Source: a virus. From it: 27,406 bases of DNA. This document shows, one piece after another, positions 12,911-21,548 of this stretch. The notes under the pieces were generated by a model. It ran no database searches. It worked only from the letters and a program-made list of their open reading frames with translations, and was not told the origin of the DNA. Position 1 is the stretch's first letter, and each line of letters starts with the position of its first letter. A program made the translations under genes and the position numbers. The stretch covers positions 1 through 27,406 of the IMG/VR virus record IMGVR_UViG_3300007734_000853; one strand, given 5' to 3'.

Positions 12911-13300
12911 ATGACAAATATCAACCCAACGCTCGGCGATCTCATTCGTGCATGGAAGGCTCAGAAGTTTCTACTCGAAGAGTGCGAGGCGCAATCGAAG
13001 TCGGCGCGTTCATTGCTCGTCGATATGGAGTCAAACATTGAATCCAAGATGAAAGATCTTGGCATCGACAGCGCATCCGAAGATGGCGTGTCGGTGACTA
13101 CGAAAACCAAGTGGCGAGCGAAGTATGAGCCTGAGATGTGGAGCGATATCGTGAAGTGGGCGGCGAGTTCCGGCCTCGACTACGTAGTGCAACGCCGCCT
13201 GAATGACGCAAAGATCATGGAGCTTGTCGATAACGGCGTGCCGTTGCCGCAAGGCCTGACAGTTGAAAGCTATAACGATCTCGCATTCCGTCGCTCGTAA
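12911..13300 (+). CDS. Conserved phage early protein of unknown function
   Basis: The start is the ATG at 12911, directly downstream of the promoter; the longer frame from 12845 would begin upstream of the transcription start. The 129-residue protein has an N-terminal helical half (LIRAWKAQKFLLEECEAQSKSARSLL) and a C-terminal half ending VQRRLNDAKIMELVDNGVPLPQGLTVESYNDLAFRR. From memory this C-terminal block recurs in small proteins encoded before the replication genes of many tailed phages, but I know of no assigned activity. It heads the rightward replication operon. Confidence 0.75.
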   Translation: MTNINPTLGDLIRAWKAQKFLLEECEAQSKSARSLLVDMESNIESKMKDLGIDSASEDGVSVTTKTKWRAKYEPEMWSDIVKWAASSGLDYVVQRRLNDAKIMELVDNGVPLPQGLTVESYNDLAFRRS

Positions 13301-13365
13301 GCGGCACGAGATCAAACGCGGCAGGGCCCGATCAGCGTAAATCGAGCGGGCGGAGATTCAAGCGT

Positions 13366-14061
13366 ATGAGTACAAAAAACATCACCAAGCACAATCAAGG
13401 CGAACTCGCACCGAGCGAACTGCCCGACGATCTGCGCGGCGGCTTGACCGTCGAGGGCGGCGAATCGTCGCCGCAGCTCGGTCGCATTGCCATGTATCAG
13501 GGCACGTCGCAGGAACAGCAGAAGTACGGAGAGGGCGTGTTCAAGCGCGGCGACTTCATCGACGTGCTCGAAGGCCGCAAGCTCGCCACCTCGCGCATCG
13601 TCGTAGTGCATTGCGAAGTGATCTATCAACGCTGGGACAAAGATCAGGCTCGCCCGGCCTACACCTACACGCACGCGCAACGCAACTTGATCCCTGCTGA
13701 AGATCTCGAATGGGACGGCGAGCTCCCGCCTGCCTGCGCGAAGATGTATCGCTGTATCGTCCTTGTTGACGGTGAGCCTTGGCCTTATCTCTTCATCGTC
13801 AAGCGCACGATGATGAAGGCCTTCGATCATCTGCTCGCGCTCGAAGCACGTCGCACGGCAACTCAGCGCGGATCGGGACTCTACGAACTCGGTGCTGAAG
13901 ATGAGAAGAACGCGGCGGGCAATAGCTACAAGCGTTTGACCGTTCGCCCGATAGGTGACATTCCCGCTACGATGTTCGATGTCTATCGCGCCGCGAAGCG
14001 TGGCATCGAGTCGATCCGCGCCAAGGCCGCGCAGGATGAAGAAGGCTGGCTTCCGATCTGA
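13366..14061 (+). CDS. Conserved phage replication-operon protein, possible ssDNA-binding function
   Basis: The 231-residue protein starts at an ATG with GCGGAG about ten bases upstream. It has the layout GRIAMYQGTSQEQQKYGEGVFKRGDF..., IDVLEGRK, then LVDGEPWPYLFIVKRTMMKAFDHLLALEARR and a closing VRPIGDIPATMFDVYRAAKRG. This resembles a conserved phage family encoded near helicase and primase genes, sometimes suspected to bind single-stranded DNA, but I cannot confirm that activity from motifs. There is no membrane segment. The gap of 90 bases to the next gene contains only its ribosome binding site. Confidence 0.7.
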   Translation: MSTKNITKHNQGELAPSELPDDLRGGLTVEGGESSPQLGRIAMYQGTSQEQQKYGEGVFKRGDFIDVLEGRKLATSRIVVVHCEVIYQRWDKDQARPAYTYTHAQRNLIPAEDLEWDGELPPACAKMYRCIVLVDGEPWPYLFIVKRTMMKAFDHLLALEARRTATQRGSGLYELGAEDEKNAAGNSYKRLTVRPIGDIPATMFDVYRAAKRGIESIRAKAAQDEEGWLPI

Positions 14062-14151
14062 CCCCCTTTGCGTCGTGTTGACGCATCCCCGCAGGTCGTC
14101 GCATCGAAAGATCGGCGGCCTGATTCACCCCCAACGAGAAAGGAATAGCAG

Positions 14152-14379
14152 ATGGAAGCAGGATCGTTCGCCTATCTACGCCTCAAGATCGTCGGAGAAA
14201 TCGACGATCCGAAGGAGCCGTTCTATGACGGGCCTCGCAAGATCTGCGCACCGATGAATAGTCGCGGCGAGATCATCGAGCCCGTGACGCTCTACTACGT
14301 CAAGCCTGAGCAACTGGTCAGCGTCGAAACAGTCAAGGCCGAACGCGATGCGGCGCGTGATGCCGCTCGCACAAACTGA
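14152..14379 (+). CDS. Small hypothetical protein (75 aa) in the replication operon
   Basis: The ATG at 14152 is preceded by GAAAGGA, a Shine-Dalgarno form used repeatedly in this half (also before 14392, 18112 and 21035). The protein has a beta-rich first half (FAYLRLKIVGEID, VTLYYVKPEQLVSV) and a short helical tail (VKAERDAARDAAR). It could be a small OB-like or SH3-like domain, but no family is recognised. It lies 12 bases before the helicase-methyltransferase gene. Confidence 0.66.
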   Translation: MEAGSFAYLRLKIVGEIDDPKEPFYDGPRKICAPMNSRGEIIEPVTLYYVKPEQLVSVETVKAERDAARDAARTN

Positions 14380-14391
14380 AAGGAATAGACA

Positions 14392-16695
14392 ATGGAATAT
14401 GAGAGTTTCATCCAAGGCAAGCACATCGTCACAGAGAAGCACGGCATCGCCGCGCGAGATATCAATGGCAATCTATTCGACTGGCAAGCAACAGTCGTGC
14501 AATGGGCTTGCAAGACCGGACGCGCGGCGATCTTCGCCGACTGCGGACTCGGCAAGACGATCATGCAACTTGAATGGGCGCGCCAGATGTCAGGCAATGG
14601 TGAAGCGTTGATCCTCACGCCGCTTGCCGTTGCTGAACAAACGCTCGCTGAACACAAGAAGTTCGGCATTCAATGCTCGGCCCGCATCGTTTCAAACGAT
14701 TCCGATATCGGCCCCGGAATCAACATCGCAAACTACGAACGCTTGCACAAGTTCAACGCCGCAAGATTCCGTGCCGTTGTGCTCGATGAATCGTCGATCC
14801 TCAAGTCTTATATGGGTAAGACCAAGCAACAGCTCTTGAAGGCGTTCGCTGATACTCCATATCGACTTGCTTGCACGGCTACTCCGGCCCCAAACGATCA
14901 CCTTGAGCTTGGCAATCATTGCCAGTTTCTAGGCCACATGGATAGCTACGAGATGATCGCGCGATGGTTTCAGAATGATCTCATGTGCGCAGGCAAGTAC
15001 ACGCTGAAGCCTCACGCGGCGAAGGACTTCTGGAAGTGGGTATCGACTTGGGCAGTCTCACTTTCAACACCGAGCGATATCGGCGGATGCGATGAAGGGT
15101 ACAAGTTACCCAAGCTCAACGTCGAGAAGATCACGATCGCCGCGCCTCTCAACACTGCGACAAGCGACGCGCTCTTTGTCGATGGTGATCTGTCGGCGAC
15201 GGCATTGCATAAAGAGAAGCGCCGGACTTGCGAACTTCGCGCAGATCGCGCCGCTGAGATCGCCAAGAAAGCGAAAGGCCCAGTCATTGTTTGGTGTGAC
15301 ACTGACTACGAAGCTGATGCGCTGATCGCAAGAATGCCTGAAGCCGTCGAAGTCAGAGGATCGCACAAGGACGAAGACAAACGCGCAAGACTCGCGGCAT
15401 TCACGAGCGGCGAGAAGCGCATCATCATCACAAAGCCTGAAATCGCAGGCTTTGGATTGAACTGGCAACACTGCGCCGATGTGATATTCGTCGGGCTCAG
15501 TTACTCATTCGAGCGTTTCTATCAAGCGGTACGGCGTTCGTATCGCTTTGGACAGAAGAGGCAAGTCAATGTGTACGTCATCGAAGCTGACACCGAATCG
15601 GCGATCGCCGCAAACGTCAGCACGAAAGCGATCGCACACGAAAGCCTCAAGAACTCTATGACTCAAGCAATGAAGGATGCACAGATGGACGAGATTCATG
15701 GTCGCCGCCGTTTGATCGAGATCGCCGAACCCGTCAAGCACGAGGGGGATCGTTGGACACTCTTCGAGGGCGATTGCGTCAAGACCGCAAGCAAGCTCGA
15801 AGATAACTCGATTCATCTCTCTGTCTATTCGCCGCCTTTCGAGAACCTATACGTCTATTCCGATTCGATGGCGGACATGGGCAACTCGAAAGATTCCGAC
15901 GAGTTCTTTGCACACTACATTTATCTCATCCGAGAGATGTACCGAATCACCATGCCGGGCAGATTGTCAGTCGTGCATTGCAAGGATCTTCCCGCTTACA
16001 TGGGCCGCGACGGCGCGGCAGGATTGAAGGACTTCCCCGGCAAGATCATTCAAGCTCACGAGGCTTGCGGCTGGCAGTTTCATTCGCGCGTCACGATCTG
16101 GAAAGACCCAGTAATCGAGATGCAACGCACCAAAAATCACGGTTTGTTGCACAAGTCGCTCTGCGACGATTCATGCAACTCGCGGCAGGGAATGGCTGAC
16201 TACCTTGTCGTATTCCGAAAGTGGGACGGCAAGGATGAAGGATTCCCTGAGCCTGTGCAGGGACACTCTTCACAAGTGCGATTCAAGCGCGGCGAATACG
16301 TCGGCGAGAACGCACCGCATTGGCAAGACTCAGATCGTCTCAATTCGATCAACGTATGGCAGCGATATGCATCGCCTGTCTGGCTTGATATCCGTCAAAC
16401 GAACGTCTTGCAATATCGAGAAGCACGCAATGAAGATGACACCAAGCACATCTGCCCGCTTCAGCTCGATGTGATCGAGCGATCCATTCACCTCTGGAGC
16501 AATTCCGGCGATCTCGTCATGTCGCCCTTCACTGGCATCGGAAGCGAAGGATATTGCGCAGTCAAGATGAATCGTCGTTTCGTCGGATCAGAACTGAAGC
16601 CTGAATACTGCAAGGTAGCTGTCAAGAATCTCCGCAAGGCCGAACGCATGAGCGATGTCGGCGCTGACTTGTTCGTCGGATCGGAGGACGCATGA
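14392..16695 (+). CDS. SNF2-type helicase fused to a DNA methyltransferase
   Basis: The 767-residue protein joins two enzymes. Residues about 30-420 are an SF2/SNF2 translocase: Walker A CGLGKT at 51-56, DES at 132-134 (motif II), TATPAPN (motif III), GFGLNWQHCADVIF (motif V) and QAVRRSYRFGQ (motif VI). Residues about 450-760 are a beta-class methyltransferase: the catalytic motif S-P-P-F at 480-483 and the SAM motif SPFTGIGSEG from 711. S/TPPx motifs are usual for N4-cytosine enzymes, but N6-adenine remains possible. The fusion suggests an enzyme that moves along DNA while methylating, perhaps to protect replicating phage DNA; this is inference. It overlaps the next gene by ATGA. Confidence 0.88.
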   Translation: MEYESFIQGKHIVTEKHGIAARDINGNLFDWQATVVQWACKTGRAAIFADCGLGKTIMQLEWARQMSGNGEALILTPLAVAEQTLAEHKKFGIQCSARIVSNDSDIGPGINIANYERLHKFNAARFRAVVLDESSILKSYMGKTKQQLLKAFADTPYRLACTATPAPNDHLELGNHCQFLGHMDSYEMIARWFQNDLMCAGKYTLKPHAAKDFWKWVSTWAVSLSTPSDIGGCDEGYKLPKLNVEKITIAAPLNTATSDALFVDGDLSATALHKEKRRTCELRADRAAEIAKKAKGPVIVWCDTDYEADALIARMPEAVEVRGSHKDEDKRARLAAFTSGEKRIIITKPEIAGFGLNWQHCADVIFVGLSYSFERFYQAVRRSYRFGQKRQVNVYVIEADTESAIAANVSTKAIAHESLKNSMTQAMKDAQMDEIHGRRRLIEIAEPVKHEGDRWTLFEGDCVKTASKLEDNSIHLSVYSPPFENLYVYSDSMADMGNSKDSDEFFAHYIYLIREMYRITMPGRLSVVHCKDLPAYMGRDGAAGLKDFPGKIIQAHEACGWQFHSRVTIWKDPVIEMQRTKNHGLLHKSLCDDSCNSRQGMADYLVVFRKWDGKDEGFPEPVQGHSSQVRFKRGEYVGENAPHWQDSDRLNSINVWQRYASPVWLDIRQTNVLQYREARNEDDTKHICPLQLDVIERSIHLWSNSGDLVMSPFTGIGSEGYCAVKMNRRFVGSELKPEYCKVAVKNLRKAERMSDVGADLFVGSEDA

Positions 16696-18101
16696 CACTG
16701 AAACTCTTCGCGCATCAGGAGCGATGCGTACGGGCAATGATGCTCAACGCGCGATACGGCCTGTGGCTTGAGCCGGGAATGGGCAAGACCATCACTACGC
16801 TTGAAGCGATCAGGCGCGATGCCGAGATGAACGGCGGTGCGATGCGCACCGTCGTCGTGTGCCCGAAGTCGATCATGTCAACGGCATGGATGAAAGACGC
16901 GCAACACTTCAAGACATCGCTCGATGTGCGCGTGCTTGCATCCGACTCGCCTGCGAAGCGAATCGAGAACATCGAATCAAGAAGCTGGAACGTCGGCCTC
17001 ATCAACTTCGACCAGTTCAAGATGCTCGCGGCGAAGCTCATCGAATCAGGCGTGAAGCGCCTCGTGATCGACGAATCCTCGAAGATCAAGAACCACGACA
17101 GCCAGATCACCAAGGCGGCTATCTGGTTCGCTGATCGCATGGAGTCGGTGTGGTTGCTGTCCGGCACGCCTGCGCCGAACTCGCCGATCGAATACTACGG
17201 GCAGATCCGCGCGATGCGCCGTGATATCTGCGGCGATCTCTACTGGCGTTGGGTGCACTCGATCGCAACGGCACGCAAGGAGCGTGTCTGGCACAAGCCG
17301 CGAAACGCAAGGCCGCGCCAGATCGAAGTGATATCGGGCTGGTCGCAGAACGAGGCGCAGCGCCTCGAGCTTGAACGCCAGCTCGGCCTGTGCAGTATCG
17401 CCATGCGTAAAGTCGATGCGCTCGATCTTCCGAAGCAGCGGGATATCGTGCGCGTCGTGGAGCTTGATGAACGAGAAGCGAAGATGTATCACGATGCGGC
17501 GCATCTCCTTCGCGTGCAACTGCGACAAGGTGACAGCGAGAAGATCAACGCCGAAGCCGCACTCATGAAGCTACGCCAGATCACGGGCGGATACTTCATC
17601 GACAACGGAACGCCGATCAAGATCGGAGGATCGAAGCTTGATAGCCTGAATGAATTGCTCGATGAGATCGGCCCGCAACCGTGCCTGATATGGGCCGAAT
17701 TCCGGCACGAGATCGACGCGATCGTCGCGCTCTGCAAAGAGCGCAAGGAATCGACCGAGTACATCGACGGCAGAACGTCAGGCGATGCAGGCTCGATCGC
17801 CTCGCGCTTTCAGGCAGGCGAGATCCAGCGACTCATTTGTCAGCCGATGGCGGCAGGGCACGGCATCACGCTGACCAAAGCGCACTATGCGATCTACTAC
17901 TCACTGGGCTTTAGTTATGAATTGTTCAAGCAGTCGCGCGATCGCATCCATCGAGTCGGGCAGGATCAGCCGTGCACCTATTACATCTTGACGGCTGAGG
18001 ACACAGTAGACGAGGCCGCGTACGGTGTAGTACGCGGCAAAGGCAAGGTGAGTGATGCATTGCTCGCCGTTCTATCGGGTAACATGAAGGCCCTGAATTG
18101 A
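16692..18101 (+). CDS. SNF2-family (SF2) DNA helicase/translocase
   Basis: This 469-residue ATPase of the SF2/SNF2 type would track along duplex or branched DNA during replication or recombination. Motifs in order: Q-motif-like FAHQ at 6-9, Walker A GMGKT at 29-33, IDES at 126-129, SGTPAPN, MKLRQITGG, then QPMAAGHGITLTKAHYAIYYS (motif V) and QSRDRIHRVGQ (motif VI). It is a distant relative of the helicase half of the preceding gene (LDESS/IDESS and TPAPN in both), so the operon carries two SNF2 motors. GGAGG lies just before the ATG, which overlaps the previous stop (ATGA). No nuclease domain is visible. Confidence 0.88.
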   Translation: MTLKLFAHQERCVRAMMLNARYGLWLEPGMGKTITTLEAIRRDAEMNGGAMRTVVVCPKSIMSTAWMKDAQHFKTSLDVRVLASDSPAKRIENIESRSWNVGLINFDQFKMLAAKLIESGVKRLVIDESSKIKNHDSQITKAAIWFADRMESVWLLSGTPAPNSPIEYYGQIRAMRRDICGDLYWRWVHSIATARKERVWHKPRNARPRQIEVISGWSQNEAQRLELERQLGLCSIAMRKVDALDLPKQRDIVRVVELDEREAKMYHDAAHLLRVQLRQGDSEKINAEAALMKLRQITGGYFIDNGTPIKIGGSKLDSLNELLDEIGPQPCLIWAEFRHEIDAIVALCKERKESTEYIDGRTSGDAGSIASRFQAGEIQRLICQPMAAGHGITLTKAHYAIYYSLGFSYELFKQSRDRIHRVGQDQPCTYYILTAEDTVDEAAYGVVRGKGKVSDALLAVLSGNMKALN

Positions 18102-18111
18102 AAGGACAAGC

Positions 18112-20664
18112 ATGGAAGCGGCAAGTTTCATAAATGCAATATTCGCACCCGATGACGTGATCGAGTTTCGGATGCTTCCCGGCGCGTTCTCGCGCTGGTG
18201 CAACGCGGGCGACTTCGCTTCGATCTGGTCGAAGCTGATCGAAGACAACCGAGCGCAGAACGTCTACTTCGGGCCGAACCCACGCATCGCATCGGGCAAG
18301 AAGACCGACGCGGATACAAAGCTCGCCCGCTGTGTGTGGGTTGACATTGATAACTTCGATGATCTCAACTTCGTCCTCCGTACTCTGAGCGAAGCAAGCC
18401 TGCCTGCGCCGTCGTTCGTTATTGCATCAGGTGGCGGGTTCCACGTCTACTGGATGCTTGACGAACCGCTCGAAGATCTCGCACGATGGACACGCATTCA
18501 GAAGGGCCTGATTCAACGTCTGAAGGCGAACGGATTGACGCAAGTAGACGGAGCGATCCACAACCCGTCACGCATCATGCGACTGCCCGGCACGATCAAC
18601 CAAAAGCGCGATCGGAAGATGTGCGAGGTGATCGTATCGAGCATCGGCACGTCGTACGATGTCGCCGAGTTCCCTGAAGTCTCAGGCGATACGCTTGAGC
18701 TTACCGGCTACGCCGAAGGCACACGCACGCTCGAAGACTTCACGCCGAGTAGTAAGACGCTCGAATTCATCAACGGCAAGGTGAAGCCCGGCGAACGCAA
18801 CAACACGCTCTTCTCGGCGGCGTGCGAGTTTGCGGCCAACGGCATCGCATGGGTCGAGGCCGAGAAGATCCTGACAACGGCGGCGCTGAAGTGCGGGCTC
18901 GGACTCGATGAAGCCTCGCAAGCGATTCGCAGCGGGTACTCGAAGCCCCGCACGATCAAGGTTACAGCGCCGGACGCAGGAACGATCATGGATTCAATCG
19001 CGCAGAACGTCGCGGCGACTTTCGAGAGTGCCGAGCCTGAGCCCGTAAAGCTTTCAGGATCGACGGAAGAAGCCGCGCCGTGTGCAAGTCAGGCCGATCC
19101 ACAGGATGCGCCCAAGACGATCCCTCTCATCTCAAACGGATGGAAGGGCACGATTGTCGATGAGAACGGCAAGGCTAAGACGATCAACTACGTCAGGCCG
19201 ATCACTGAGATCGGTGAACATATCCTCAAGACCTGCGACGGTTGGCCGAAGGCCGTCGGAGATGCGCTCTTCGTGCTCGATAAGGTCGCACACAAGCCGC
19301 GCGTCAGGTACATGAATAAGACGCAGGAACTCTTCGCATGGTTACAAGCGAAGGCCTACACGCTCTGGATCGAGGGCGAAGGTCGAATCCGTGGCGTAGC
19401 CGGCGCGGCTGGCTGGCAGACAGCGGCGACGAAATCAGAAATACTTGAGCACCTGATAAAGACCGTTCCCGATCGCTACGTCGCCGTCAGCGAGCTTCCG
19501 CATGAGCCTGCGATGCAGGGCATGTTCTACGTGCCGATCGACTTGCCGCCCGCTACTGGTCAGCATCTTGAAGAGTTCGTCTCGATGTTCAACGTCGCAA
19601 GCGATGACGATCGACTTCTGATGAAGGCGGCAGTCTGCACGCCAGCGTGGGGCGGTGCGCCGGGAACACGGCCGGGCTTCCTGTTCGAGGCCGACGGGCC
19701 CGGCGCAGGCAAGACGGCGACGGTATTCGCTATCGCTCGGATATATAACGGTGCGCATCTCGTCAGCGATCCGAAGATGCCGTGGAATGAAACACTCAAA
19801 CAGATGTTCAGCGGGCCGAGTGCGTCGGCGCGAATGCTGGTATTCGACAACGCCAAGGAAGTAGTCGAAGGGCAAGCGATCGAGGCCGCGATCACAGCGC
19901 CGACGATCTCAGGGTGGAAGGCCTACTTCGGCACGATTCAACGCCCGAACGATCTCACGGTGATGATAACCAGCAACAACGCGCAGACCTCGGCGGACAT
20001 GGCACAGCGCGTCGTGGTGATCCGAATGGGCGAACCCAAGAAGGGCATCGACTGGCAGGCGCGTATGGATGCCTTTCTTGCCGAGCATCGCCTCGACGTG
20101 TTGGCGGACGTGCTCGCGCTGCTCAAAGCCGCGCCGAAGTACAGGCCTGACCAGATCCTCGGCGACCGCTTCAGCGGTTGGCAGCGGGCGATCCTTGCCA
20201 AGATCGACGGCGCTGATCGACTCAGCAGGACGATCTTCGATCGCCGTGAGGCGGTCGATGCAGACAGCAAGCGCGGCGAAGAGATCGCACGCCTGATCTA
20301 CGAGCTGGCGACGGTGCGCGTCGGGGCATCGCGCTACTTCGACCTTCCAGCCTATACCCTGTGGCGTCGCTTGTGCGACGTTGGGTACTGGACGAACGAG
20401 CGCCGCCTCGAAGTCGATGCCAAGTCGATCGCCGACTGCTCCAAGTGGGCGCAGCGCAAGGTTGCCCGATGGTCAGGCTTGCTAACTGGTGTCAAGACTG
20501 AGGCGGGCGAAGTGCGGCGCGTCATGACTCCGCGAGAGTCAGGAAGCGACGGCGCGGCGGTCAAGTCGGCGGTGCTACGCTTCGATCTGAGCGTATTCGA
20601 GCGCCACTTCAAGCCCGAAGAGATGCCGGTCACTGACCGATACGGCAATGAGATCCCGATCTAG
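18112..20664 (+). CDS. Primase-helicase (AEP-like primase plus P-loop helicase)
   Basis: This 850-residue multifunctional replication protein would prime and unwind DNA at the fork. The N-terminal part has the archaeo-eukaryotic primase (PrimPol/RepB-like) signature: VDID at 77-80 (metal-binding Asp78 and Asp80), SGGGFHVYW at 106-114 (His111) and RIMRLPGT at 154-161. The C-terminal part is a P-loop helicase: Walker A GPGAGKT at 529-535, Walker B MLVFDN near 575-580 and a MITSNN sensor strand, consistent with an SF3/D5-like or VirE-like helicase core. A GAAAGGA Shine-Dalgarno sequence precedes the ATG. It is the last gene of the replication operon and is followed by a terminator and a large inverted repeat. 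Confidence 0.85.
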   Translation: MEAASFINAIFAPDDVIEFRMLPGAFSRWCNAGDFASIWSKLIEDNRAQNVYFGPNPRIASGKKTDADTKLARCVWVDIDNFDDLNFVLRTLSEASLPAPSFVIASGGGFHVYWMLDEPLEDLARWTRIQKGLIQRLKANGLTQVDGAIHNPSRIMRLPGTINQKRDRKMCEVIVSSIGTSYDVAEFPEVSGDTLELTGYAEGTRTLEDFTPSSKTLEFINGKVKPGERNNTLFSAACEFAANGIAWVEAEKILTTAALKCGLGLDEASQAIRSGYSKPRTIKVTAPDAGTIMDSIAQNVAATFESAEPEPVKLSGSTEEAAPCASQADPQDAPKTIPLISNGWKGTIVDENGKAKTINYVRPITEIGEHILKTCDGWPKAVGDALFVLDKVAHKPRVRYMNKTQELFAWLQAKAYTLWIEGEGRIRGVAGAAGWQTAATKSEILEHLIKTVPDRYVAVSELPHEPAMQGMFYVPIDLPPATGQHLEEFVSMFNVASDDDRLLMKAAVCTPAWGGAPGTRPGFLFEADGPGAGKTATVFAIARIYNGAHLVSDPKMPWNETLKQMFSGPSASARMLVFDNAKEVVEGQAIEAAITAPTISGWKAYFGTIQRPNDLTVMITSNNAQTSADMAQRVVVIRMGEPKKGIDWQARMDAFLAEHRLDVLADVLALLKAAPKYRPDQILGDRFSGWQRAILAKIDGADRLSRTIFDRREAVDADSKRGEEIARLIYELATVRVGASRYFDLPAYTLWRRLCDVGYWTNERRLEVDAKSIADCSKWAQRKVARWSGLLTGVKTEAGEVRRVMTPRESGSDGAAVKSAVLRFDLSVFERHFKPEEMPVTDRYGNEIPI

Positions 20665-20713
20665 CCAAACAAACTCCGCACCATTGCGGACATACTGGTA
20701 GGGAGTGCGGTAG

Positions 20714-20750
20714 TGCGCGGCGTCGGGTATCCGGCGCCGTGTGCGTTTTT
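20714..20750 (+). terminator. Rho-independent terminator after the primase-helicase
   Basis: A GC-rich stem (left arm 20714-20726, loop GTAT, right arm 20731-20743, with three G-T pairs in the outer part and one inside) is followed by GCGTTTTT... (five Ts, 20746-20750). It lies 50 bases after the primase-helicase stop codon and is oriented to end the rightward replication transcript. Confidence 0.7.
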
Positions 20751-20778
20751 ACGCTGAAATCAAGGGTAGACGGTATCC

Positions 20779-20889
20779 ATGGACGGCTGGGACGGCTGGG
20801 ACGGTAGGTTCAAACTCTCTATACCTATTCTACTTCTCTTTTACCCTACAGGGTTTTAGACTACAGTCTCAGCCGTCCCAGCCGTCCAT
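20779..20889. repeat. Long inverted repeat made of 9-bp units; candidate replication origin or regulator site
   Basis: A perfect 20-bp arm (20779-20798, ATGGACGGCTGGGACGGCTG) is inverted at 20870-20889, with 71 bases between. Each arm is made of tandem GGACGGCTG units: two plus a third imperfect unit (GGACGGTAG, 20799-20807) on the left, and two on the right. The space between is pyrimidine-rich and AT-rich (20807-20845) and holds a small hairpin (ACCCT-AC-AGGGT, 20843-20854). No convincing gene occupies 20665-21034. Repeated sites flanking an AT-rich segment next to a primase-helicase gene are what an origin would look like; an RNA hairpin or regulator-binding site is also possible. Confidence 0.8.
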
Positions 20890-20966
20890 AGGAATAATAA
20901 GCGATTATCGGACTCAGACATATAGGGGCTGTTTTCCACACTGGAAATATTCCGATTCGACTGGAC

Positions 20967-20993
20967 TTGACAAGGCAGGAGCGCCGATATATC
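20967..20993 (+). promoter_or_regulatory. Possible promoter for the 21035 gene cluster
   Basis: TTGACA (20967-20972) is followed by TATATC (20988-20993) with a 15-base spacer, shorter than ideal; ATATCG with 16 bases is an alternative. It lies 42 bases before the ATG at 21035 and after the primase terminator, where a new promoter would be needed. Confidence 0.4.
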
Positions 20994-21034
20994 GTCTAGA
21001 TATCAAAGCCCTACCGGGCAGAAAGGAATGACCG

Positions 21035-21256
21035 ATGGAAGATGTCATGACTGCGATCGAAAGTGTGTACGATCGCCTGCGAGCGGCGCAGGAAGAGAAC
21101 GCCAAGCTTCGCAAGCTCGTCGCCGACTACAAGGAGCTTTACGAGGACATGAAGGCGCACCGTGACGAGTGCTTCACGCTCGCTCACACGTCGATCGACG
21201 AGCTGAAGACCATGCGCAAGCGCATCGCCGCAGTGCTCGATGGAGGTGAAGCATGA
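21035..21256 (+). CDS. Small coiled-coil protein (73 aa)
   Basis: A GAAAGGA Shine-Dalgarno sequence lies ten bases before the ATG. The product is helical throughout, with a heptad pattern (VYDRLRAAQEENAKLRKLVADYKELYEDM) typical of a short dimeric coiled coil, and a second helix (IDELKTMRKRIAAVL). It has no other recognisable domain. It overlaps the next gene by ATGA at 21253-21256, and its end (GGAGGTGAAGC) supplies the next ribosome binding site. Confidence 0.68.
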   Translation: MEDVMTAIESVYDRLRAAQEENAKLRKLVADYKELYEDMKAHRDECFTLAHTSIDELKTMRKRIAAVLDGGEA

Positions 21257-21465
21257 AAGATCAAGTCTTCATCGTCGAATGGTTTGGGCTCACCGACGTC
21301 TTCGCCTCGAAGGAAGAAGCCGTCGAAGCCTACAAGGATGAGAAGGTCGGCGCCGAATGGTTTGAGAAGCACGGCAAGTATGTTCCGGCAACTGACTCCC
21401 GTGTGCACCACATCGTGAAGTGGTCGAAGGCCGCTGAGGATCTGCTCAAGAATATCAATCCTTGA
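21253..21465 (+). CDS. Small hypothetical protein (70 aa)
   Basis: The ATG overlaps the preceding stop (ATGA) and has GGAGG seven bases upstream. The 70-residue alpha/beta protein begins MKDQVFIVEWFGLTDVFASKEEAVEAYKDEK and contains the short VHHIVKW strand. The layout of a strand, a helix and another strand resembles small phage accessory proteins, but no family can be named. It is coupled to the genes on both sides. Confidence 0.66.
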   Translation: MKDQVFIVEWFGLTDVFASKEEAVEAYKDEKVGAEWFEKHGKYVPATDSRVHHIVKWSKAAEDLLKNINP

Positions 21466-21548
21466 TCCGTGTCGGTTCAAGCTCGAAGGCGACCAGCTCC
21501 GTGAGTCGCCTAAGAGCCTGCACCGACGCGGGAGAATGGAAAGCACTC

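Noticed and set aside
13312-13830. A 172-residue minus-strand frame opposite the 13366 gene
   Set aside because: The plus-strand protein resembles a conserved phage family, and the minus frame has no start context.
20741-21031. A 96-residue plus-strand frame (WTAGTAGTVGSNS...)
   Set aside because: It starts inside the primase terminator and is mostly translation of the inverted repeat and AT-rich centre, with no ribosome binding site and poor composition; it would also overlap the promoter at 20967.
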